A DNA stretch of 64,000 bases, taken from Clostridium sp. M62/1. GTDB lineage: Bacteria > Bacillota > Clostridia > Lachnospirales > Lachnospiraceae. Below are positions 27,346 to 35,796 of the stretch, piece by piece. Where the stretch lies: contig NZ_CP085988.1 of the NCBI RefSeq assembly GCF_020736365.1, positions 3,576,001 to 3,640,000 of the forward strand, written 5' to 3'. Under the pieces are notes generated by a model that had not been told where the DNA came from, ran no database searches, and saw nothing but the letters and a program-made list of their open reading frames with translations. Position numbers and translations under genes: made by a program. Position 1 is the stretch's first letter. Every line of letters begins with the position of its first letter.

Positions 27346-27374
27346 ATTATACTATAAATAACAAATAAATACAA
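27346..27374 (-). promoter_or_regulatory. Promoter of the riboswitch-opuC transcript
   Basis: On the minus strand TTGTAT (27374-27369) and TATAAT (27351-27346) have a 17-base spacer. Transcription would begin just before the aptamer. Confidence 0.75.
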
Positions 27375-27480
27375 TGAATTTTACATAAATTTTGAGTTAT
27401 AACGTAAAATCCAGTCTACAATGCAGGTTTCCCGATTTTATGACTGAAATTTCAGCATTCTGACACCTGCTTCCTGCCTT

Positions 27481-28761
27481 CTACGTGGACAGATCTACCC
27501 GGTCCCAGCCTGCACTCCTGTCCGCCTGGCCTTTCCTCCCTTCCCCTGGGTCTGCCGTCATGCACCCTGCTGCCCAGAAAAGAGCCCGGTGCCTTTCCAT
27601 CACAACATCACGAAGAATCCCTCCCGGGGCCGGAAATCCGTTGAGTCCCGCGTCCGTGCAGGCCCAGTCCAGGCGGTAGATAAAGTCCGCCGCGTCGAGA
27701 AGCTCCCGTTTGGATCTGAGCTTCACCGCCTGCTCAAATTCTGAAAAGCTGTCAAACTCCCTCATTTTTCTCACACACTCCCCCACGTCGCAGATTTTCT
27801 CCGGCCAGGAAAGGCTGTCGAACATACCGAGGGCCCACTCCATGACGTACAGATTTTCGTACTGCCAGGAGAAGTGAATTCTCGCAGCCTCCTCTGAAAA
27901 ATCGTCCTCCAGATACGTCTTCTCGGCTGGGGAGAAAAATTCATCTGCCCGGAAATGCTCGATAATTTCCCTGACAAACTCTCTCGCCTGCTGAGGCTTC
28001 ATGCCCTCCCCCAGAAGGCATTCCGAATACAGAGCCACTGTCAGAAGTGCGGCGGCTCTTCCGCAGACCTGCCGCTTTGTCCGTGCCTGGGTTCTGGCCT
28101 CCGTCTCCAGCACAGGAAGCCAGAAAGGCACATAGATCTGACGGCGCCTAAGCTCCATAACGCTTTTTCTTCTCCTCTCCAGCGCTTCCCCAGGAATTCC
28201 CTTCTTCTTGTCATCCTGGGATGTATCCTCCAGAGGCGGAAGAAAGGACTTTACTTCACTCTCCCCGTTTCCGTCCAGAATCACTTTCCCGTCAGCCCCG
28301 GCAATCGCCTCGCCGCCCTTTGTCATCACTGCGCTCATGCCTCTCAGCACCTGGGCTATCATGTTCTCGGCAGCTGCGATCCTCTCCTGATCCGCCCTCT
28401 CATTTCTCAGCTCGAACGAATAATTCACCCGGACAATTCCCTGGCATCTCCCAAGAACGAACATCAGATTCCTCAGTGTATCTGTATTTTCAGTCCTCAC
28501 CTGCCTGAAATAATCCCTGATGCCGTCCAGTTCCCTTCTGGCATACACTCCTGCTTCTCCCTCATCGCCTGTGCCGAAAGCTGCAAAGGAAATCTCCATT
28601 CCCTTTCGCCGAAACGTCAGGGTATTTCCTGATGTCTCTGCCTCCTCCTCAAAAAGCTCCAAAATTCTGTCGATCATCTGTATTCCTAAAATCTCTCTGC
28701 AGAACAGAAACTCTCCCGCCTCATATCTGCGCGCTCCTCTTCTTCTGCTGAAAAATCCCAT
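27481..28761 (-). CDS. DUF4272 domain-containing protein
   Basis: This 426-residue soluble protein has a variable N-terminal half (about 1-200, with an Asp/Lys-rich stretch near 185) and a C-terminal region matching the DUF4272 pattern: ERRRKSVMELRRR, AALLTVALYSECLLGE, FSPAEKTYLEDD, and SWQYENLYVMEWALG. The molecular role of DUF4272 is unknown. The ATG at 28761 lacks a strong ribosome site; a start near residue 29 (MIDRILELFE) is possible. It is transcribed alone, convergent with nothing nearby. Confidence 0.75.
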   Translation of the reverse strand: MGFFSRRRGARRYEAGEFLFCREILGIQMIDRILELFEEEAETSGNTLTFRRKGMEISFAAFGTGDEGEAGVYARRELDGIRDYFRQVRTENTDTLRNLMFVLGRCQGIVRVNYSFELRNERADQERIAAAENMIAQVLRGMSAVMTKGGEAIAGADGKVILDGNGESEVKSFLPPLEDTSQDDKKKGIPGEALERRRKSVMELRRRQIYVPFWLPVLETEARTQARTKRQVCGRAAALLTVALYSECLLGEGMKPQQAREFVREIIEHFRADEFFSPAEKTYLEDDFSEEAARIHFSWQYENLYVMEWALGMFDSLSWPEKICDVGECVRKMREFDSFSEFEQAVKLRSKRELLDAADFIYRLDWACTDAGLNGFPAPGGILRDVVMERHRALFWAAGCMTADPGEGRKGQADRSAGWDRVDLST

Positions 28762-29164
28762 CTCGTCCTCCCGTACCCCTCTTTCTTATGTACTCCGCCT
28801 GTATCCCGGCAGTTCTTTTCCACATTCTATTATACAGGCGGGGGCGTGAAATACAATGAATTTTTTGCCGTTTCCTTCCATATGGACTGTCAGGAAAACG
28901 GCCTTTTCCCGCCGGAACCCCTTCCAGACCGGAAGAACTGCTGATCACGAAAAAATACCGGTTGATTTTCTATGGGTCAGCGGACAGAAACATGCTTTGA
29001 GGGCGCCACTCGTTCCCCAGCGGCCGCAAAGTGAATATATAATTCCGCCTGACGCTGACAGTATAAAATTATTTAGCCAAAGCAAAAGATGCCTTGCTAA
29101 GCAAGACACCTTTAGGAACTCCTTCTGCGCATGGCAGATGAACTACTATTCGTATATGCGATTT
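28762..29164. other. Non-coding junction next to the HsdM remnant
   Basis: I see no supported gene, RNA or repeat in these 400 bases. Short open frames on the plus strand have no ribosome site. The stretch probably includes a recombination boundary because the hsdM fragment ends abruptly at 29165. Confidence 0.4.
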
Positions 29165-29809
29165 TCAATGATTTATCAATGCATCAATAAACAGCGTGTT
29201 GTTGTCTGCTTTATTCCGCTTCAGAACCATAATGCAGGTTGCAATGGAAGTTCCAAAGAACAGATTGCTCGGCAGCTGAATAATGCAGTCAATGAAGTTG
29301 TTGTCAATCAAATACTGACGGATTTTCTTCTCAGCTCCGCCACGGTACATAATGCCGGGGAAGCAAACGATCGCCGCAGTTCCATTGGTGGCAAGCCACG
29401 CCAGGGAATGCATGATAAACGCAAGGTCAGCTTTTGACTTCGGTGCAAGCACTCCGGCAGGAGAGAAGCGGGGGTCATTTATCAAAACAGGGTTGTCGTC
29501 GCCCTCCCACTTGATAGAATAAGGGGGATTTGAAACGATAACCTCAAACGGTTCATCATCCCAATGCTGCGGATTCAGCAGCGTATCTTCATGGGCAATG
29601 TCAAACTTGTCAAAGCCATCGTTTCCGGCTTCGATTTCACCCTCATTGATATAGTTAGTCAGATTTTCAGAAATATAGCGATAGAACATCATGCCCAACA
29701 CATAAGACTTGAAATCCCATCCATCAACGCTCCCACGCAATTCATCCGCAATCGCCCATATCGCACGATGCAGTTCATCACGCTCCTGCTCTTTTCTTAC
29801 ATCAGCCAT
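29165..29809 (-). pseudogene. hsdM: Type I restriction-modification methylase HsdM, internally deleted and truncated
   Basis: The N-terminal part (start [11 protein letters not shown] 29809, AAGGAG site) matches HsdM up to the segment [11 protein letters not shown]. It then jumps directly to [18 protein letters not shown] and the catalytic [15 protein letters not shown] (NPPY). About 150 residues including the SAM-binding motif I are missing in frame, and the C-terminus breaks off after NNTLFID. With no SAM site, no HsdS and no HsdR nearby, it cannot work as a methylase. The open frame remains intact, so a short protein may still be made. Confidence 0.85.
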
Positions 29810-30026
29810 TTTCGTTCTCCTTTTCAGCTGGTATAAATTCCAGAATATCATCTACCTTGCAGTCCAGAGCAAAACAAATCTTCTCGATACTGTCCAATGA
29901 CACATACTGGTCACGCCTTAACCGTGTCAGAATGTTAGGGCTGAACCCTGCCCTTTCGGTCAGTTCGGAAGTCTGGATGCCCCGGTCTATCAGCAAGTGA
30001 AACAGCTTTTTATATGATACAGCCAT
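29802..30026 (-). CDS. XRE/Cro-type helix-turn-helix regulator
   Basis: The product is 74 residues from ATG 30026 with AAGGAGG upstream. It is a single small HTH domain ([41 protein letters not shown], given here as its start and end: LLIDRGIQ to [10 protein letters not shown]) of the HTH_26 kind often placed ahead of mobile or restriction genes. Its stop overlaps the hsdM start by 8 bases, so it was the operon regulator of a type I system now reduced to a fragment. It looks intact. Confidence 0.85.
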   Translation of the reverse strand: MAVSYKKLFHLLIDRGIQTSELTERAGFSPNILTRLRRDQYVSLDSIEKICFALDCKVDDILEFIPAEKENENG

Positions 30027-30135
30027 ATAGTCCTCCTTGCCATGATAATCACTATTTGATAGTGTATCACGAAAATGTGAAAAATTCAATTTATCGTGAT
30101 AGATATTAGACAGGAATTAGGAATAATGCGAAAAA

Positions 30136-30175
30136 GAAAACGGCTCAATGCAGTAGCTATGACTTACATCGAGCC
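30136..30175 (-). terminator. Terminator after the FeoA-like fragment
   Basis: GGCTCAATG (30142-30150) pairs with CATCGAGCC (30167-30175). On the minus strand the hairpin is followed by GTTTTCTTTTT. It would end the aldo/keto reductase transcript. Confidence 0.7.
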
Positions 30176-30236
30176 TTTCTATCTTTTGCAGTTCTGTATA
30201 AGCGTAGGTTCGTCATATTGGGTGTGGTATCTTTAA

Positions 30237-30362
30237 CTATGGGAAACTCCGGCTTCCCTCCTCAATATGGTGCCTTTTCATGAAATCCAGAATCTCCGGC
30301 GCCCCGAACATCCATTTAATCTCACAGATCTCTCCCGGTCTTGCCTCCGTCAATACCTGCAT
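30237..30362 (-). CDS. Truncated FeoA-like small protein, 41 residues
   Basis: The ATG at 30362 lies 5 bases after the aldo/keto reductase stop, and the GGGAGG site sits within the end of that gene. The product (MQVLTEARPGEICEIKW to HHIEEGSRSFP) matches the first half of FeoA-like SH3 domains, which are about 75 residues long: it has the VLTEARPGEI and the helix leading to IEEGS but stops where the second half of the beta-barrel should begin. It is probably a broken gene, cut close to the restriction-gene remnant. A full FeoA-like domain would assist ferrous iron transport or related regulation. Confidence 0.6.
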   Translation of the reverse strand: MQVLTEARPGEICEIKWMFGAPEILDFMKRHHIEEGSRSFP

Positions 30363-30367
30363 AAACA

Positions 30368-31534
30368 CTACCTCCCAGCTCCCTCAAACAGCCTGTGAGC
30401 CTCCCGCATCTTTTCAGACACCGGCACGCCAAACGGGCATCTCTCCTCACAGCTTTTACAGGAAATGCAGTCGCCTCCATTGGCAGACAGCCCTTCATAG
30501 TGAGCCCTGAGGGCTGCGGGAACCTCCGGCTGCATTTTGGCCAGATCACACAGCTTATTCACCATGGCTATGTCAATGCCCTTGGGGCAGGGAGCGCAGT
30601 GCCCGCAGTAGGTGCACTGGCCGTAATAGGCGTGGGCAGGAGCCTTGGCGAGAACGCTCGAATAGTCCTTCTCCTCCTCTGTGGCTGTCTCATAGGCCAC
30701 TGCGCTGTCTACATGCTCCGGGGTGTCAAAGCCCGCCAGTATACTAGCCACTGCCGGCCTTGTCAGGGCATAGTGAATACACTGGACCGGGGTGAGGGCC
30801 GTCTTAAAGGGAGAGGTTTCAGCTGAAAAAAGCCTTCCGCCCGCATAGCCCTTCATAACCGTCATCCCCACTCCCAGCTGCTCGCAGAGACTGTAAAGCT
30901 GCGCCCGCTCAGGCGCAATTCCGCCCAGTCCCTCCCCGTAATCTTCTCTGAAATATTCCGTCATATCTTCGCTGGCCGGAAGCATGTCGAAGGCGGGATT
31001 CACACTGAACAGAAGCATCTCTATTTTTCCGCTCTTTGCCGCGAGAGCCGCCACCTCCGGATTGTGAGTGCTCATTCCAATGTGGCGGATCACCCCCTGA
31101 GCCTTCAGTTCAGCCGCATAGGCGTAAAATTCCCCTTCCATAACCTGGTGAAACTCCCTGACCTCGTCTACAAAGTGGAGCATTCCCAGATCAATATAGT
31201 CTGTTTCCAGCCTGGCGAGGAGATCGGCAAATGCCTCCTTCACCCATTTCATCTCTCTGGTTCTCACATACTGGCCATTCTGCCAGGTGGCGCCCAGATG
31301 TCCCTGAATGATCCACCGCTCCCGCCGGCCTCTTATGGCCGCGCCTATGTTGGAGCGCACCTTTGGCTCCGGCATCCAGCAGTCCAGGATATTAATTCCG
31401 GCCTCCTCACACCTGTCCACTACCGCCTTTACTTCCTCCGCGCTGTGGCGCTCCAGCCACTCTGCCCCAAGCCCGATCTCGCTGACCATCAGGCCTGTTC
31501 TGCCAAGCATTCTGTACCTCATATCTGTCTTCAT
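30368..31534 (-). CDS. Aldo/keto reductase with C-terminal 4Fe-4S ferredoxin domain
   Basis: This 388-residue protein has an aldo/keto reductase barrel (about 1-290; start MRYRMLGRTGLMVSEIGLG, with the DYIDLGMLHFVD strand and IRHIGMSTHNPE) followed by a ferredoxin-like segment with two Cys clusters, CTYCGHCAPCP (about 310) and CISCKSCEERCP (about 356), able to bind iron-sulphur clusters. This architecture is common in anaerobic Clostridia. The physiological substrate is unknown. The canonical catalytic Tyr of the AKR tetrad is not clear (LDCWMP replaces the usual DTA.YG), so redox chemistry may differ. A strong AGGAGG site precedes the ATG. Confidence 0.88.
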   Translation of the reverse strand: MKTDMRYRMLGRTGLMVSEIGLGAEWLERHSAEEVKAVVDRCEEAGINILDCWMPEPKVRSNIGAAIRGRRERWIIQGHLGATWQNGQYVRTREMKWVKEAFADLLARLETDYIDLGMLHFVDEVREFHQVMEGEFYAYAAELKAQGVIRHIGMSTHNPEVAALAAKSGKIEMLLFSVNPAFDMLPASEDMTEYFREDYGEGLGGIAPERAQLYSLCEQLGVGMTVMKGYAGGRLFSAETSPFKTALTPVQCIHYALTRPAVASILAGFDTPEHVDSAVAYETATEEEKDYSSVLAKAPAHAYYGQCTYCGHCAPCPKGIDIAMVNKLCDLAKMQPEVPAALRAHYEGLSANGGDCISCKSCEERCPFGVPVSEKMREAHRLFEGAGR

Positions 31535-31600
31535 TTACACCCTCCTTATCTCCTGGCAGCCCGGCCTCGCAAGGCCCCTCTGCCTGTATCATCCTTCCCC

Positions 31601-32620
31601 TTAGAGTTCTCCCTCGTTGGCCTCCTCGGCACAGATCTCCTCGCCCTCCATCCGATCCAGAATAGATACCTCCAAAACGGCCTGGGCTGCATTGACGGAA
31701 AGCCTTGCAAATTTCCCCTTTTCCGCCGCTGCCCTGCAGGCTTCTCCGTAGAGCTCCCTGAGAATTTCCCGGTTTAGCGCCCCTCCCCTCCAGTGGAACA
31801 CAAAATACGGCTGCTTCTTCCTCACAACTGCACGGAGCCGCTTATACACCTCCTCTGCCTTTGTGAGAGAAAGCCTCTGCTCCTTGTAATAAAACCTGTC
31901 ATAATCTGTACAGGCGGGAACCGGATAGACCAGTTTCTGGTGGTCCTTAAATATACGCTTGTCATCCAAATTAAAATAGTCAAAACGCTTTGTTCCGTAA
32001 CGCCCCAGAGAATTGTCAAAGGTGGCATCCAGATGATACCAGTTCCCTCCCATTTTCAGCACATTCCACGCGTGGCGGTACCTGATTCCCCTGTCCGGGG
32101 CGGCCTCGCTGACAGCGATCACACATTCGATTCCCAGGCAGCCGCAGAGGAGCTTTACGGTTTTTGCAATCCCCTCGCACACGCCTACGCCCTGCTGAAG
32201 AGGCCCTATAATCTCGTGGGAGTACTGCTTTTTCAGCTTGTCATAGGTGACGTTTTCACAGATAAAGTCATGGACAAACCTCTCCTTCTCCTCCAAAGTC
32301 ATATTCCCGGCCTGCCTGACAAGGCGGTTCACCCTCCCCTCCAGGGCCTTCTGGTGCTCCCTTATCTTCTTTTTTTCAAACATGTACTCCGGACACATTC
32401 TCACATACTGGGAATCTTGCGTAAACCGGTAATGAAAACCCTCCGCAAAAAAGATTTCCGGGTGATCCAGCCTGAGACGGAAAAATACATCGGAAAGCTC
32501 CCTGTTTTCCAGCCTCCTCACCGGAAATTCCGGCGAAATATCCTGAAAGCCGGAAAGCATATTCCTGTAGGCCTCCTGCTCATCCCGGCTCATCTGTCTG
32601 TAGTAATAATCCTGTGTCAT
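31601..32620 (-). CDS. Transglutaminase-like superfamily protein
   Basis: This 339-residue cytosolic-looking protein has a transglutaminase/protease-like core (about 115-215) with the catalytic triad Cys in GVGVCEGIAKT, His in YRHAWNVL and Asp in YHLDATFD. The N-terminal 110 residues and C-terminal 100 residues are unrecognised. No signal peptide is seen. Such proteins in Firmicutes are often peptidases or deamidases acting on unknown targets. It lies 66 bases upstream of the aldo/keto reductase on the same strand. Confidence 0.85.
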   Translation of the reverse strand: MTQDYYYRQMSRDEQEAYRNMLSGFQDISPEFPVRRLENRELSDVFFRLRLDHPEIFFAEGFHYRFTQDSQYVRMCPEYMFEKKKIREHQKALEGRVNRLVRQAGNMTLEEKERFVHDFICENVTYDKLKKQYSHEIIGPLQQGVGVCEGIAKTVKLLCGCLGIECVIAVSEAAPDRGIRYRHAWNVLKMGGNWYHLDATFDNSLGRYGTKRFDYFNLDDKRIFKDHQKLVYPVPACTDYDRFYYKEQRLSLTKAEEVYKRLRAVVRKKQPYFVFHWRGGALNREILRELYGEACRAAAEKGKFARLSVNAAQAVLEVSILDRMEGEEICAEEANEGEL

Positions 32621-32804
32621 CTTCTCTTCTGCCTTTCCCGGAGCCTGGCAGACTCAGACACCTTTCACAGGCGGTATCCGTCATCCACACAGCCGGCCCA
32701 GTGCGGCATCAGGCTCGCTTTACTACGGTAATTTTATCATGCCTCAGTACAAATGTCCATCTCGCCGCCCATCCCTCCTTTTCCTCTTTCTCCTTCCCTC
32801 TCCC

Positions 32805-32905
32805 TTGTAAAGCCGGAAGCTTTTATGCTATACTGAGATAACCCTGCAGGGGCAGGCAGAGTAAAAGCAGCCCGGTCGGCTGCCTCCTTTTTCTGCCCCT
32901 GCCTG
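32805..32905 (+). promoter_or_regulatory. Promoter and structured leader of the GNAT gene
   Basis: TTGTAA (32805-32810) and TATACT (32829-32834) are 18 bases apart. The leader contains a nested hairpin: outer GCAGGGGCAG with CTGCCCCTGC, inner GCAGCC-cggtc-GGCTGC followed by CTCCTTTTT. The inner stem with its T-run resembles an attenuator. Confidence 0.55.
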
Positions 32906-32931
32906 TTATTAAAAACTGGAGGTATCTGCAA

Positions 32932-33576
32932 ATGAACCGTGAAATTATTATCAGAAAGGAACAGCCGGAAGATTATCTTCGGGTAGAAACGATCATAAGA
33001 AAGGCTTTCTGGAATTTATACGTTCCCGGCTGCTATGAACATTATCTCGCTCATATTCTTCGCTCTCATGAAGACTTTATCCCTGAGCTTGATCTGGTCA
33101 TCGAAAAGGACGGCCTGGTGATTGGCTCTGTCATGTATACAAAAAACAGGCTTATCGATGAAAATGGAGCCGAAAAACAGATCCTCACCTTCGGCCCTAT
33201 CTGCATAGCTCCGGAATACCAGAGAATGGGCTATGGAAAAGAGCTGATGGAGGTATCCTTCCAAAAGGCTGTCCAGATGGGCTATGAGGCCGTGGTCATC
33301 TTCGGAAGCCCTGCCAACTATGTAAGCAGCGGCTTTAAAAGCTGCAAAAAATACAATGTCTGCCTGGAAGGGGATATCTGGCCCGCTGCCATGCTGGTAA
33401 AAGAGCTGAAGCCCGGAGCCCTGGATGGGAAAAAGTGGTTTTACTACCAGAGCTCTGCCTATGACTTAGATATGGAAGAGGCACAGCGGTACGATGACTC
33501 TCTCGAGAAGATGGAGAAGGGCTTCCAGCCAAGCCAGGAGGAATTTTATATTTTAAGCAATGCCTCCCTCTCCTGA
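32932..33576 (+). CDS. GNAT-family N-acetyltransferase
   Basis: This 214-residue protein has a GNAT domain at about 1-150, with the acetyl-CoA-binding loop in PEYQRMGYGKELM and the beta-strand EAVVIFGSPANYVSSGF. The C-terminal 60 residues (KELKPGALDGKKWFYY) are typical of the YhbS-like subgroup. Its substrate is unknown. A GGAGG site lies 11 bases before the ATG. It is a monocistronic unit with a structured leader. Confidence 0.9.
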   Translation: MNREIIIRKEQPEDYLRVETIIRKAFWNLYVPGCYEHYLAHILRSHEDFIPELDLVIEKDGLVIGSVMYTKNRLIDENGAEKQILTFGPICIAPEYQRMGYGKELMEVSFQKAVQMGYEAVVIFGSPANYVSSGFKSCKKYNVCLEGDIWPAAMLVKELKPGALDGKKWFYYQSSAYDLDMEEAQRYDDSLEKMEKGFQPSQEEFYILSNASLS

Positions 33577-33698
33577 CTTCTTTTCGCTCAGCCGTTTCTG
33601 GCAGAGAATCCCCTCCCGGCGGGATACTCTGCCGGCGGCAAACTCTGCATTGCCCTAATGTATTTTTCCTCCATATCTGTCCAGAAGCTCTTTTCCGA

Positions 33699-35057
33699 TT
33701 AAATCCCCTCTGCCTTTTTTAACCTCCGGTAAAATCCGGCTGCTGCAATCAGAGAGACTGTGTCAACAATAGGCTGAACCCACATACAGCCATAGAGTCC
33801 CAGAAGGCCGTTCATCAGAAACAGGAGGGGAATATCCAGCACGCCTTTTCTGAGTATGGAACAGATAAGAGATTCCTTAAATTTTCCCATAGCCTGGAAC
33901 TGAATAATCATCGGATAGCAGACAGACATCATCGGCATAGCCGTCACCATCCGACGGAGAAATCCGGTGCTGTAATAGATCGTCTCCGGATCGCTGATAA
34001 ACAGCGAGGCAAGCTGGGGTGCAAACACTTCGTAGGCGGCCAGACACAGCATGGAAAAGCCAAATGAAACCAGGCAGCCCAGGCGAAAGGCCTTTCTTCT
34101 TCTGTCCTGATTGCCCGCCGAATGGTTATAGGCCAAAAGAGGCAGAAGGCCGTTGGACACGCCGATGGAAAAGTAGAGGGGAAGCTGATCCAGCTTCTTT
34201 ACAATTCCCAACGCAGCCATGGCCTCTGTCGCATACTGAGAAACAAACCGGGACTGAGCCGCGATAGCCACAACGGTCAGTGCATACTGGACGGCCGACG
34301 GAAAACCTATGGTGAGAATATTTTTTATGTATTTTCCCGCAAACCGGAGCCTGGCCGGATGGATATTCACCACCGTCTGTCCGCGCTTTCCGGCAATATA
34401 AATCAGGAAATACAGTGTCGCAGCCATGTTGGAGATGGCTGTCGCCATGCCTGCTCCCGCAGCCCCCAGATTTAAAAACTGAGGGAGCACAAAAACCGGA
34501 TCCAGGACTATGTTCAGAATTCCGCCCATGGAAACGCCTGCCGCTGCCGCTGCCGCGCTTCCCTCCGCTCTCACGAGATTGGCCAGAAGCGTGTTCAGAA
34601 TCGTTCCCGGCCCGCCGATCACCACCACCCACAGGGCATAGCCAAACGCAATATCATAAATCTCCGGCGTCGCTCCGCAGAGCACCAGCACCGGATGGGC
34701 AAAGAGCAGAAACAGAGCGGAAAAGAACACTGCGCTCAGAAGGCCTCCCCAGAAGGACACGGAAGCAATCCTTCTGGCATCCTCCGGCTGCTTTTTTCCA
34801 AGTGCTCTTGAGAGGGCGCTGGCTCCCCCGACTCCGAACAGGTTGGAGATAGCTGTCAGCATAACAAAAGAAGAATATACGACCGTAACAGCAGCCGTCT
34901 GATCCGGCTTGTTTAACATTCCCACAAAATAAGTGTCCGCCAGATTGTAGATCAGCGCTATCATCTGGCTTGCAATCGCAGGTACAATCTGCCTGCACAC
35001 GGCCTGCCGGACCGGCATGTTCTCAAACACTGCAGTCCTGTCTGCTGCCTGTTTCAT
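33699..35057 (-). CDS. MATE-family efflux transporter (MepA-like)
   Basis: This 452-residue polytopic membrane protein has twelve hydrophobic segments in two MatE repeats. Signature pieces are IYNLADTYFVGMLN, LFGVGGASALSRALGK and NIVLDPVF, closest to the MepA/DinF-like branch. It would export drugs or metabolites with cation antiport. AAGGAGG precedes the ATG. It follows the SGNH hydrolase gene by 70 bases on the same strand and no dedicated regulator is adjacent, unlike the first MATE gene in this window. Confidence 0.9.
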   Translation of the reverse strand: MKQAADRTAVFENMPVRQAVCRQIVPAIASQMIALIYNLADTYFVGMLNKPDQTAAVTVVYSSFVMLTAISNLFGVGGASALSRALGKKQPEDARRIASVSFWGGLLSAVFFSALFLLFAHPVLVLCGATPEIYDIAFGYALWVVVIGGPGTILNTLLANLVRAEGSAAAAAAGVSMGGILNIVLDPVFVLPQFLNLGAAGAGMATAISNMAATLYFLIYIAGKRGQTVVNIHPARLRFAGKYIKNILTIGFPSAVQYALTVVAIAAQSRFVSQYATEAMAALGIVKKLDQLPLYFSIGVSNGLLPLLAYNHSAGNQDRRRKAFRLGCLVSFGFSMLCLAAYEVFAPQLASLFISDPETIYYSTGFLRRMVTAMPMMSVCYPMIIQFQAMGKFKESLICSILRKGVLDIPLLFLMNGLLGLYGCMWVQPIVDTVSLIAAAGFYRRLKKAEGI

Positions 35058-35127
35058 ATGGTTTCCTCCTTAAACATTTTCTGTCAGTTTTTCATCTGTC
35101 TTTTTATCAGTCTCTGTGCCTCTATTG

Positions 35128-35736
35128 TCAAGGATATTCCATAAGCTCTTCTGCAAGTCTCTGTGCAAGCCTCTCGGCAAACCTTCTGTGCCCCTCCCCG
35201 GTAAAATGCACGCCGTCATGGGCGAGAGGAATCTCCCAGCCGGAAGCATCTGCAAAGCGCAGACCGTACTTTTCTGCAATCTGTCTGTAAACAGGCCCCA
35301 GGGCCTGCACCTCCCTGTCATAGAGAGCCTCCTCCTCCCCATAGCGGCCGATATCCGTCGGCGCAGGGGCAATGAGAAGCACCTTCTTTCCCTCTCCCCT
35401 GAACCTCGGATGTTTCAGGATATGCTCCACAAACACTTCCATCTTTTTTCCTATTTCGCAGGCGTCAGGGCGAAATGAATTAAAAATATCATTAGTTCCA
35501 AGCATGACAGCCAGAAGAGCAAACGGCGGTTCCCTGTCCATAAGCTGATCAAAGCGCTGCAGAAACCAGCCTTCCGGGATCTCCCGCCCGTTCATCCCTT
35601 CATTTGCCGTCTCCCATCCAAAGCGTGCTGCCAAAATTTCCGGCCACCGCTCCTCCTCCCCAAGCCGCCGGCCCAGCCTGGAGCCTGCATCATAGCCATA
35701 TGTATTGGAATCTCCAAAGCATACCATCCGTCTCAT
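35128..35736 (-). CDS. SGNH/GDSL-family hydrolase
   Basis: This 202-residue enzyme has all four SGNH blocks: FGDSNTYGYD (nucleophile Ser), NEGMNGR (Gly), MLGTNDIF (Asn) and DGVHFTGEG (Asp and His). No signal peptide is seen, so it is probably a cytoplasmic esterase or acyl-hydrolase of arylesterase type. The ATG at 35736 has a weak ribosome site (GAGGGG). It lies between the DUF4062 gene and the MATE gene on the same strand. Confidence 0.9.
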   Translation of the reverse strand: MRRMVCFGDSNTYGYDAGSRLGRRLGEEERWPEILAARFGWETANEGMNGREIPEGWFLQRFDQLMDREPPFALLAVMLGTNDIFNSFRPDACEIGKKMEVFVEHILKHPRFRGEGKKVLLIAPAPTDIGRYGEEEALYDREVQALGPVYRQIAEKYGLRFADASGWEIPLAHDGVHFTGEGHRRFAERLAQRLAEELMEYP

Positions 35737-35796
35737 GATCTGACTGCCCCTCTCCTTTATTATGAAAAAGAATACTTCTGTCAGCCGGCCACTTCT

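Noticed and set aside
28856..29437. 193-codon plus-strand frame over the HsdM fragment
   Set aside because: It is antisense to the HsdM remnant for much of its length, has no ribosome site and no domain.
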